Assembly (NCBI GenBank): GCA_023277325.1
Contig: JALRIQ010000107.1
Location: forward strand, 1 to 11,573
Source: Bacteroidia bacterium
Lineage (GTDB): Bacteria > Bacteroidota > Bacteroidia > UBA8524
Length of the DNA stretch: 11,573 bases
Reading direction: 5' to 3'
Positions 1 through 6,862 of this stretch are shown piece after piece. The position numbers were made by a program, and so were the translations under genes. Within the stretch, counting starts at the first letter, position 1. Every line of letters begins with the position of its first letter. The notes below the pieces were generated by a model, which saw only the letters and a program-made list of their open reading frames with translations, made no database searches and was not told where the DNA came from.

Positions 1-1219
1 TTAATGACACTATCTTTGGATTTTTAGAAAAAGATCTGTCACCAATTATATTTGATGCTCCCTTATATTTTAAATCTAAAACAGGCAACGTGTTTATATT
101 GGCACCAATAAGTTTTAATAATTCAGAAGTTTTGTCTACAAATAAGGCTGCTTCCGGTATATTTACCTCTTTCACTTCTTGGATACCAAAGAAGCTTTGG
201 GTAACCGTCTTCTTCTCCAGTCCGCTGAAAGAGAATGCCACATTTCCTGTAAAAAGTTGTTTGAGCTCTTTGGTTTTTACGCCTAAATCGGCAGCAATTT
301 CATCCAAACTTGCTTTTGTACTTGGGTTTTCCGTGAGCAGTGAATAGAGCTTATCGGTATTGAACTGGATTTGGGCGGAAAGAAGAGGTGCTTTGCTGGT
401 GGTTTGGGCAAGAAAATGCTCGCCAGACTCCGTTCCGTAAAGGCGCATGAATTTGGCGTCTTCTTTTTTCTCAAAGGCTGTTCTACTTACAAAATCAATT
501 TGCCCTGCTTTAAATCTCATGCTCATTCCGTAGGCTATTTCTCCGGATTGTTTCATGATGTTTAAGCCGATAAGTTCATTCCTCTGATTTGGGAAGAATG
601 AGTTTTTAAGGTAGACGAACACATCAGAACCTTTGATATAGGAATCTTTATACAAGGCAAGCTCATCAATTCCTGGATTCGATTGTACTAAAATAGACTT
701 GGCCACCTGCAATAAGGTAGTGGTGTCCTTAGCCATATAGAGTAGTGCCGTTTGTTCATTCCACAGAATTATTGGTCCATCAGAAGTGTATAGGTAGTTT
801 ATTTCACCTTCACTTTCGATAGAATGAGTCATGTTTGATGCCTTCAGAACTTCAGCAAATTTTGTTTTGTCTTTGATGCCCAGTAAGAGGCCTCCAGTGC
901 TCTTCGTCTTGGAAAGAAAGAAATGCGGATTATCCGTAAAACGCAGTCCACTGGCTTTTGGATCCTGAGCAATTCTCCTGAATAAAGGGAGGAGCTCTCC
1001 GCTAGATTGGGTCATGAACGACTCAAAAAGCGCCATCTCGGTGAGGTTTTCCCCTTCGACTTTTTTTGCCAAAGATGGAAAGTTCATGCTCACCACAAGT
1101 TCACTTTCTTGAGGTACAAAGGCAGCCAATCGACGTGATCCACTCACCTGACCAACAAAAAACCATGCTCCAATGGCGATAGCGGCCAGAGCACCCATAA
1201 CTAAGAGGGTTTTTTTCAT
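1..1219 (-). CDS. Membrane-anchored DUF4836-like protein, C-terminus cut by window edge
   Basis: The reading frame is open from an ATG at 1219 to the left edge, about 406 codons with no stop, so the C-terminus is missing. The protein starts MKKTLLVMGALAAIAIGAWF, a short basic head and one hydrophobic segment (about residues 4-22) with no lipobox cysteine, so it looks like an inner-membrane anchor or uncleaved signal with the rest in the periplasm. Right after this comes FVPQESELVVSMNFPSLAKK (about 34-53), resembling the opening 'IPkdA..VvsiN..sL..K' of Bacteroidota DUF4836 proteins; the rest is moderately charged with no enzymatic motif I recognise. The family has no established function. The start overlaps the stop of the upstream hydrolase by ATGA, so translation is probably coupled. 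The DUF4836 assignment comes from motif memory and is moderate; the gene itself is secure. Confidence 0.8.
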   Translation of the reverse strand, partial: MKKTLLVMGALAAIAIGAWFFVGQVSGSRRLAAFVPQESELVVSMNFPSLAKKVEGENLTEMALFESFMTQSSGELLPLFRRIAQDPKASGLRFTDNPHFFLSKTKSTGGLLLGIKDKTKFAEVLKASNMTHSIESEGEINYLYTSDGPIILWNEQTALLYMAKDTTTLLQVAKSILVQSNPGIDELALYKDSYIKGSDVFVYLKNSFFPNQRNELIGLNIMKQSGEIAYGMSMRFKAGQIDFVSRTAFEKKEDAKFMRLYGTESGEHFLAQTTSKAPLLSAQIQFNTDKLYSLLTENPSTKASLDEIAADLGVKTKELKQLFTGNVAFSFSGLEKKTVTQSFFGIQEVKEVNIPEAALFVDKTSELLKLIGANINTLPVLDLKYKGASNIIGDRSFSKNPKIVSL

Positions 1220-2232
1220 GAAGTTTGGGGCTGTTTTTTCAAGCCCAAGATAGAGAAATCAGATTTCACGGCACGGATGGTATTGCTTAATCGGCCTAAG
1301 CCATCGATTTCCATTTCCACTACATCACCGTCTTTCAACCACTGAACCTGGTAGTTTGGATCGTTTAATAATCCCGTTCCATTGAGTTCCAATAAGCAGC
1401 CAGTTCCAACTGTACCTGACCCGATTACATCTCCTGGCCAGATATCTACACCGTAAGCACATCGCTCAAGGATTTCGGCAAAGGTCCAGTCCATATCGCC
1501 CATATTGCCTTCAGAGAGGAGTTCTCCATTTACCCAGCATTTCATGTTTAGCTTGTAGTTGTTACCAACATGGCCTGGTTTTGCTGGGACTTTATAAGGT
1601 TCCAGTTCATCAGGAGTAACCATATATGGACCGATTACGGTACTAAAGTCTTTTCCTTTTGCGGGTCCAAGGTTGAGCATCATTTCCTCCATTTGAAGGG
1701 TACGCGCGCTCATGTCGTTCATGATCATATATCCTGCGATGTAATCGTCGGCTTCTGCTGCGGTGATGTTTCTTCCTTTTTTACCCACGACAATTGATGC
1801 TTCCAATTCGAAGTCGAGTTTTTGGAAATGATCAGGCATGCAATCAATTGGACCAGGTCCCTGGATGGCATTGTGGTTTGTGAAATAGAAAATTGGGTAT
1901 TCATCAAACTGAGGAATCATGTCCACCTTTCTGTTGCGACGCGCTGCAGCCACGTGCTGACGGAAAGCATATCCATCGCGGCAGGAAGTTGGGTTGGTGA
2001 TTGGAGCAAGCAATTGTCCGTTTGAAACTGGCACAGCCATTTCTTTATAATCACCAGCAATCACTTTTTCATTGAGTGATTTCGCGCGGTTCATGGCATT
2101 TTCTCCCATCTTCAAGAACCCCAACATATCATCCGGTAAGGCATGATCCAAACGTTGCAATGGATAAACCTGTTCTTCGTGAAATATTCCTAAATGAGCT
2201 TTGTTTTGAAAGAAAAATGTTACCAGTTTCAT
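1216..2232 (-). CDS. Fumarylacetoacetate hydrolase (FAH) family protein
   Basis: This is a 338-residue FAH-superfamily metalloenzyme, probably cytoplasmic, that cleaves or hydrates a 2-oxo or diketo acid. From the chosen start (MKLVTFFFQN) the sequence shows RDGYAFRQH (about 85-93), matching the D126 and H133 region of mammalian FAH; DFELE (140-144) with the metal-binding E-x-E; MNDMSAR (171-177) with the third acidic ligand D173; and KGKDFSTVIGP, matching the conserved FAH lysine (near 194). GSGTVGTGC closes the core. Having both the catalytic His region and all metal ligands argues for an active hydrolase. True tyrosine-pathway FAH is about 420 residues, so the substrate is uncertain; acylpyruvate-type hydrolases are alternatives. 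An upstream in-frame ATG at 2265 would add 11 residues, but family proteins start near MKLVTF. Its stop overlaps the ATG of the DUF4836-like gene. Confidence 0.9.
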   Translation of the reverse strand: MKLVTFFFQNKAHLGIFHEEQVYPLQRLDHALPDDMLGFLKMGENAMNRAKSLNEKVIAGDYKEMAVPVSNGQLLAPITNPTSCRDGYAFRQHVAAARRNRKVDMIPQFDEYPIFYFTNHNAIQGPGPIDCMPDHFQKLDFELEASIVVGKKGRNITAAEADDYIAGYMIMNDMSARTLQMEEMMLNLGPAKGKDFSTVIGPYMVTPDELEPYKVPAKPGHVGNNYKLNMKCWVNGELLSEGNMGDMDWTFAEILERCAYGVDIWPGDVIGSGTVGTGCLLELNGTGLLNDPNYQVQWLKDGDVVEMEIDGLGRLSNTIRAVKSDFSILGLKKQPQTS

Positions 2233-2245
2233 ATGATATACTTTT

Positions 2246-2284
2246 GATGCGAATATACAGCGCATGCCCCCTTGGATGCGAATA
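2246..2284. repeat. 10-bp direct repeat plus short dyad between hydrolase and kinase genes
   Basis: GATGCGAATA occurs at 2246-2255 and again at 2275-2284, 29 bases apart, in the divergent gap between the hydrolase and the PAS kinase. Between the copies, CGCAT (2261-2265) can pair with ATGCG (2276-2280). Read on the minus strand, the first copy contains TATATTCG (2257 to 2250), one base from the Bacteroidota -7 consensus TAnnTTTG and 18 bases before the hydrolase ATG, so the repeats may flank its promoter. A regulator site is inference only; a 10-base repeat in a gap this size is uncommon but not rare by chance. Confidence 0.25.
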
Positions 2285-2382
2285 ATTCAGTAAAAGTCTT
2301 TTGATTCTGTGCGATTCTGACTCAAATAAGCCAGAGATTTTATACTTTGTATGGAAAATCATCCAAGCTGAAAATAGCCCGT

Positions 2383-3480
2383 ATGAAGCGCCTTGTGCCA
2401 CCTATTTCCGAACAAGAACCCCAATTGCTGAGTCAACTCGAAGATTTGGCTGGTGTTGGTATTTGGGAGATATCCTTGGATGGTTCTTCACTCTATTGGT
2501 CGGAAGGTGTATATAAGATTCATGAGCTGGATCCCCAAACTTTCACGCCGACCGTGGAGGAGGCAATTCGTTTTTATACCACCGACAGTATTCCGATTAT
2601 CACGGAGCTGGTAAATACTTTAATAAATAAGGGAGTAGAATATGATGCCGAATTGCAATTGGTAACGGCCAAAGGCAGGAAGATTTGGGTACGTGTAATT
2701 GGGAAGGCTTTTTATAATGAGCAAGGGCAGATAAGTAAGGTGTCCGGTCTGTTTCAAGACATTAATAAAATGAAATTGCGGGAGTTGGCTTATCAAACCC
2801 ATAAGAAAAAGGTAGAGGCTCAAAACTTGCGTCTTCAGCAATTTGCTCATATTGTTTCCCATAATTTGCGTTCCTATACCGGAAATTTGGATCTGATGAT
2901 ACGCGTGTTGGGCGGAACAACAGACGAGGAAGAACGGGATACGTATTGGGAGCAAATAAAACGTGTATCTGCGAGCTTAAATGAAACCATCGCCAACTTG
3001 TCGGAAGTGGTTCGGGTAGAAAGCGAAGGGAGAAAAAGTCAGTTGATTCGGGTAAAAGACGCCATCGATAAGGTCTTCTTGACCTTGCGGTTAAAATTAG
3101 AAGAAGCCAATGCTTTAGTGCATGTTGAAATGGGTGGTTGGGAGGAAATTGACTTTGAGCCGGCCTATTTTGATAGCATCTTATTGAATTTATTGAGCAA
3201 TTCGATAAAGTATAGAGACCCTGAGCGACAGCTGCACATTCATGTTACTACTTCTGTTAAGGCAGGAAAAAAACAATTGACCGTAAAGGATAATGGAAGG
3301 GGCATAGACCTCGACCGTTATGGGGCTTCCCTATTCGGACTCTATAGAACCTTTCATGGAAATAAAGATGCAAGAGGTATTGGTCTATTTATTACTAAAA
3401 GTCAGGTAGAATCGATGGGCGGCAAAATTTGGGTTGAAAGTGCGCCCAACTTAGGGGCCTCCTTTCATATTGAGTTTTGA
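2383..3480 (+). CDS. Soluble PAS-domain sensor histidine kinase
   Basis: This is a cytoplasmic sensor kinase of about 365 residues. From the ATG at 2383 there is a PAS domain of the PAS_3 type (about 15-128: GVGIWEISLDG, then a V..DIN end), a short coiled linker, and a dimerisation/phosphoacceptor helix with FAHIVSHNLRSY, in which H160 is the phosphorylation site. The ATP-binding domain has the N box NLLSNSIKYR (N269, N273), G1 DNGRGI (303-308), an F-box-like LFGLYRTFH, and G2 ARGIGLF (about 330-336). There is no membrane segment and no receiver domain, so it senses an internal signal or partner. The SHNLR H-box is the style common in Bacteroidota. No response regulator lies in the window, so it is an orphan here. 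An in-frame TTG at 2347 would add 12 residues; the ATG is preferred. TATACTTTG at 2341-2349 resembles a -7 box with one extra base. Confidence 0.9.
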   Translation: MKRLVPPISEQEPQLLSQLEDLAGVGIWEISLDGSSLYWSEGVYKIHELDPQTFTPTVEEAIRFYTTDSIPIITELVNTLINKGVEYDAELQLVTAKGRKIWVRVIGKAFYNEQGQISKVSGLFQDINKMKLRELAYQTHKKKVEAQNLRLQQFAHIVSHNLRSYTGNLDLMIRVLGGTTDEEERDTYWEQIKRVSASLNETIANLSEVVRVESEGRKSQLIRVKDAIDKVFLTLRLKLEEANALVHVEMGGWEEIDFEPAYFDSILLNLLSNSIKYRDPERQLHIHVTTSVKAGKKQLTVKDNGRGIDLDRYGASLFGLYRTFHGNKDARGIGLFITKSQVESMGGKIWVESAPNLGASFHIEF

Positions 3481-3483
3481 AAA

Positions 3484-4251
3484 TTAGAGCGTATTGTTCA
3501 GTAGGTCTGCCGCTGTAATCCGCTCAAAAAGTTTGGTTTGTTTCATCGCATTGATGAGACGGACATGTTCCACCTTGTGCGCGTCGCTACCGACCATATG
3601 AATCATACCTTCTTTCAATAATAATTCAGCAGTATTCTTGATTTGAGGCCCGTAATATCCAGCAAATGACATCAGGTTTAATTGGAACAATGCCCCACTG
3701 TCGTAAATACGCTGATAGGCTTCCAAGGTTTCCTTTGCTCGATTGCGCAAGAGGTAGGCATAGCGCTCAGGATGCGCAAAAACAGGCTTATACCCCTGAA
3801 TCCTTAAGTCAAAGAAAACCTGCAATAATTCGGGGTGACTTTGAATGTAGTTGGTTTCAATAAGAACGTAATTATCGCCAAAGGTGAGCAGGGGCTCTTT
3901 GTTTTTTACCATCTGAATGAAGGCATCATCCAAATAGTATTCAGCTGCAGCTTCAAGCTCTACATCCATGCCGCGCTCTTTGACAGCTTCCTGTACGAAC
4001 TCCAATTTTTGCCGAATGATATCAGGAGTATTCCTGTAAAACTCGTACATGATATGGGGCGTCGTAATGATTTTTCGGATACCAAAACGGGATGTGCGTT
4101 CAATCATGTCTAAGGTATCATCCAGGGTTTTAGCCCCGTCATCGATACCTGGGAGCATATGAGAATGCACATCCACTTCCAAAGCAGAAGCTGCCTTCCC
4201 GGGAGCTTTATCCCGATTGAAGGCGTCCTGTATTTTGGAAAGTAAACCCAT
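3484..4251 (-). CDS. CpsB/YwqE-type tyrosine-protein phosphatase (PHP domain)
   Basis: This 255-residue protein has the PHP metal-phosphoesterase signature in order: DVHSHMLPGIDDGAK (H29, H31), TTPH (H66), AAAEYYLDD (E104), FAHPERY (H160) and GSDAH (D223, H225). The pattern HSHxLPGIDDGA is diagnostic of CpsB/CapC/YwqE manganese-dependent tyrosine phosphatases, which dephosphorylate the bacterial tyrosine kinase of capsule or exopolysaccharide export. There is no signal peptide, so it is cytoplasmic, and the length is normal for the family. No tyrosine kinase or Wzx/Wzy gene is visible. Its ATG shares a base with the stop of the upstream isomerase (TAATG), so it is probably translated by re-initiation from the same mRNA. 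The family call is strong; capsule control in this organism is inference. Confidence 0.93.
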   Translation of the reverse strand: MGLLSKIQDAFNRDKAPGKAASALEVDVHSHMLPGIDDGAKTLDDTLDMIERTSRFGIRKIITTPHIMYEFYRNTPDIIRQKLEFVQEAVKERGMDVELEAAAEYYLDDAFIQMVKNKEPLLTFGDNYVLIETNYIQSHPELLQVFFDLRIQGYKPVFAHPERYAYLLRNRAKETLEAYQRIYDSGALFQLNLMSFAGYYGPQIKNTAELLLKEGMIHMVGSDAHKVEHVRLINAMKQTKLFERITAADLLNNTL

Positions 4252-5228
4252 TATACTTCGCTCAAATATTCTTTAAGAGAAATGATGTTCGCGATTTGCA
4301 TCGGATCGACTTTCAAAGGTTCAGTGATATTGATGGTGAACCAGTCGAGGATATAAATGATTTCAAATAAGGTGGGTATGTCAACACCTTCCGTTTCAAA
4401 TACGGCAACTTTATTATTCTCTCTTTCGAGCAGAGCAATCACAAAATCGAAACGTGCGCTCACACGGTCGTTGGTATTGCTGTTTAAAACGATAAAGTTC
4501 GAAGGAAGCTGTCCGTAATACGATTCAATCACATTATGGTTGGCCTCTGGAAGCATGCTCACAAAAGCTTCCATCTTGGAATTTTCATTCAGCTGCTGGG
4601 CAAAGCGCACTGCAACGCCATAAAATGCGGCGTCGCAAATAATGGTATAGCGGCGGTTAAGCGAGGATTGGAACTTCTTCTCGAGACTTTGAGCGGCTCC
4701 TTTCAAGCGGTCTTTATCTTGCAAAGTGGTGATAGCCACTTGCATCGATTCGTTGATGTCTTCACCCAAAAGATCAGCGAAGATGCGCAACATAAATCCA
4801 AGCGAATAACCCAAGGCCATACGCGGCTGGAAACCACCCTCAATGGTATAGTAAGTTAAGCCATGCTCTTTGGCCTTTTCCATGAGCTGTCCACCTTGCG
4901 TAACGATAATGATGGTCGCTTTTCTGGCAATGGCCTCCTCAAACATGGTGAGGGTTTCTTCCGTATTTCCGGAGTAAGAACCCAAAATCACCAAGGATTT
5001 CTCATTCACGAAACCTGGCAGATAATAATCGTTTACCACCTCAACCGGCACAGGAAAGCGTTGGATGAATTGCGCTTTGGTAATGGTAGCGCCAATTCCT
5101 GATCCTCCGAGGCCACCAACGAAAACATTGCTAAAATCAGTAGCCTTTAGGCCATGACTGCTGTAATTCTGCTGTACGTATTGCAACTGCTGGTAAAAGC
5201 TTTCAAGTGAACTGTGATGTGTGATCAT
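4251..5228 (-). CDS. Bifunctional phosphoglucose/phosphomannose isomerase (SIS family)
   Basis: This enzyme interconverts glucose-6-P or mannose-6-P with fructose-6-P in the cytosol, linking glycolysis to mannose-derived sugar nucleotides. The 325-residue protein has two SIS domains: GGLGGSGIGA (38-47) and the phosphate-binding SYSGNTEETL (84-93), then QPRMALGYSLG with R136. E215 (NENSK), H231 (PEANHN) and K319 (SLKEYL near the C-terminus) match, in spacing and context, catalytic residues I recall from the Pyrobaculum aerophilum PGI/PMI (E203, H219, K298). It is therefore the archaeal-type enzyme and not classical Pgi, which is much larger. The start is set at the ATG at 5228; a TTG at 5237 would add three residues. 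It ends in a TAATG junction with the CpsB-like gene. TATACTTG (5242 to 5235, minus) is a weak -7-like match very close to the start. Confidence 0.93.
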   Translation of the reverse strand: MITHHSSLESFYQQLQYVQQNYSSHGLKATDFSNVFVGGLGGSGIGATITKAQFIQRFPVPVEVVNDYYLPGFVNEKSLVILGSYSGNTEETLTMFEEAIARKATIIIVTQGGQLMEKAKEHGLTYYTIEGGFQPRMALGYSLGFMLRIFADLLGEDINESMQVAITTLQDKDRLKGAAQSLEKKFQSSLNRRYTIICDAAFYGVAVRFAQQLNENSKMEAFVSMLPEANHNVIESYYGQLPSNFIVLNSNTNDRVSARFDFVIALLERENNKVAVFETEGVDIPTLFEIIYILDWFTINITEPLKVDPMQIANIISLKEYLSEV

Positions 5229-5289
5229 ATAGAACAAGTATAATGAATAAGGGCTAAAAATATAAAGACTCTCGGTCTGAATGGATGTT

Positions 5290-5318
5290 TTCCCGATATC
5301 TATCGGAACTCATTTTTT
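5290..5318 (+). terminator. Hairpin with T-tract, oriented against lpdA
   Basis: In the 96-base gap between lpdA and the isomerase, CCGATA (5293-5298) pairs with TATCGG (5301-5306) around a TC centre. On the plus strand this is followed by ACTC and then a T-rich run from 5313 (ATTTTTTTATTTT). Read plus, it looks like a factor-independent terminator; read minus, the direction of lpdA, the bases after the stem are GAAAACATCC with no U-tract. It would therefore stop antisense transcription entering lpdA, or act as a processing or 3'-end stabilising hairpin for lpdA mRNA. The loop is tight and no folding was computed. Confidence 0.35.
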
Positions 5319-5324
5319 TATTTT

Positions 5325-6722
5325 CTACAAGTGCAGGGCTCTGTTTCCAGTAGCTCCCAACGCAGCTTCTTTCAAAGCCTCGGTAAAGGTTGGATGCGCA
5401 TGGCTGATTCGTCCGATATCTTCTGCAGAGGCACGGAATTCCATCGCTACAACTGCTTCGGCAATCATATCTGCGGCGCGAGGTCCAATCATATGTACGC
5501 CAAGAATTTCATCGGTTGTTGCATCGGCAAGCACCTTTACAAATCCATCGGTATCCATGGAAGCGCGCGCTCTTCCTGAGGCCATGAATGGGAATTTACC
5601 TGTATTGTACTTGATTCCAGCAGCTTTTAATTGCTCTTCGGTTTGTCCGACACCCGCCACTTCTGGCCAGGTATAAACTACCCCAGGAATTAAGTTATAG
5701 TTGATATGCGGTTTCTGGCCTGCCATCAATTCGGCAACCATAACGCCTTCTTCTTCGGCTTTGTGTGCAAGCATCGCTCCACGAACCACGTCGCCAATTG
5801 CATAAATATTTGGCACATTGGTTTGAAGGTGGTCATTTACAGCGACTCTTCCTCTGTCATCCATTTGCACACCGGCTTTGTCCAAGCCTAGATTATCGGT
5901 ATACGGACGACGACCCACCGCTACAAGACAGTAATCTCCTTTAAATTCAACTTTTTCTCCTTTCGGATCTTCCGCTGTAACGGTAACTGCTTTTCCTTTT
6001 ACAGAGGCGCCGGTTACTTTATGTTTGAAGAAGAATTCAAAACCTTCTTTTTTCAAAACTTTTTGAAGCTCTTTTCCGAGGGCCTTATCCATAGAAGGAA
6101 TTAGCGAATCGGTATATTCAACCACCGATACTTTAGCTCCCAGGCGGGCATAAACAGATCCCAATTCCAAACCAATAACCCCTCCACCAATGATGATAAG
6201 GTGTTTTGGAACTTCAGTAAGCTCCAAGGCTTCGGTAGAAGTGATGATGCGTTTTTTGTCGACAGTTACACCTGGAATTGAGCTTGGCTTAGACCCTGTC
6301 GCAATGATGGAACGCGCAGCTTCAATCTCCTGTGTTTTTTCACCCTTGATTTGAATTTTAGTCGCGCTGAGGTAGGAACCTACTCCAGTGTACACATCAA
6401 TTTTATTTTTCTTCATCAAAAAATCGATGCCGTCGGTATTGGCTTTCACCACTCCGCGCTTGCGGTCAATCATCTGCTTTAAGTTAACCTTGAGGTTACT
6501 TAGTTCGATTCCATGAGTAGTAAACGTATGCTGGGCATTGTGGTAATGTTCAGATGAATCAAGTAGCGCCTTAGAAGGGATACAACCTACGTTCAGGCAG
6601 GTTCCTCCAAGTGTTGCATATTTTTCAATGATGGCTGTTTTCAATCCAAGTTGAGCACAACGAATGGCGGCTACATATCCACCAGGACCAGAGCCAATTA
6701 TGGCAACATCGTATTTTGACAT
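5325..6722 (-). CDS. lpdA: Dihydrolipoyl dehydrogenase (E3 subunit)
   Basis: This flavoprotein reoxidises the dihydrolipoyl groups of the pyruvate, 2-oxoglutarate and branched-chain dehydrogenase complexes and the glycine cleavage system, passing electrons to NAD+. The 465-residue protein has normal family length. It opens with the FAD-binding GSGPGGY (10-16); carries the redox-active disulfide in GGTCLNVGCIPSK (C42 and C47); has an NAD-binding GGGVIGLELG near residue 180; the second FAD contact AIGDV in the 300s; and the C-terminal dimer-interface active-site motif HAHPTFTE (441-448; H443 base, E448 partner). No E1 or E2 gene is adjacent, so it may be a stand-alone shared E3. The ATG at 6722 begins MSKYDVAIIG with no Shine-Dalgarno. 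A TATCTTCG box sits about 26 bases upstream. Confidence 0.97.
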   Translation of the reverse strand: MSKYDVAIIGSGPGGYVAAIRCAQLGLKTAIIEKYATLGGTCLNVGCIPSKALLDSSEHYHNAQHTFTTHGIELSNLKVNLKQMIDRKRGVVKANTDGIDFLMKKNKIDVYTGVGSYLSATKIQIKGEKTQEIEAARSIIATGSKPSSIPGVTVDKKRIITSTEALELTEVPKHLIIIGGGVIGLELGSVYARLGAKVSVVEYTDSLIPSMDKALGKELQKVLKKEGFEFFFKHKVTGASVKGKAVTVTAEDPKGEKVEFKGDYCLVAVGRRPYTDNLGLDKAGVQMDDRGRVAVNDHLQTNVPNIYAIGDVVRGAMLAHKAEEEGVMVAELMAGQKPHINYNLIPGVVYTWPEVAGVGQTEEQLKAAGIKYNTGKFPFMASGRARASMDTDGFVKVLADATTDEILGVHMIGPRAADMIAEAVVAMEFRASAEDIGRISHAHPTFTEALKEAALGATGNRALHL

Positions 6723-6747
6723 ATCAGGATTTTTCTGTTAAGCCCTG

Positions 6748-6755
6748 CGAAGATA
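6748..6755 (-). promoter_or_regulatory. Possible -7 promoter element of lpdA
   Basis: Read on the minus strand this is TATCTTCG, one base from the Bacteroidota -7 consensus TAnnTTTG, ending 25 bases before the lpdA ATG, a sensible leader length. No clear TTG -33 element was found at the expected spacing, so this is tentative. The 140-base gap it lies in, after the LysM gene, otherwise holds only A/T-rich sequence and a GGAATTCC palindrome (6758-6765). Confidence 0.3.
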
Positions 6756-6862
6756 AAGGAATTCCCTTTTTTTAGGCCATCTGAGTGCGGCTTTTTCCCT
6801 ACAAATCCGAATCGCCTTTTTTAGTCACCCAATCCATGAAATTACACAACGAAGTTTGGGGC

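Noticed and set aside
90..565. Short open frames on both strands near the left edge
   Set aside because: They are explained by the edge-truncated minus-strand DUF4836-like gene, whose frame is open through the whole region.
4536..5102. Plus-strand open frames of about 80-107 codons opposite the isomerase
   Set aside because: They are antisense to a gene with full catalytic residues, with no promoter or protein signature of their own.
3484..6722. A capsule biosynthesis cluster
   Set aside because: Only a sugar-phosphate isomerase and a CpsB-like phosphatase are present; no glycosyltransferase, flippase, polymerase or export kinase is visible, and lpdA is unrelated.
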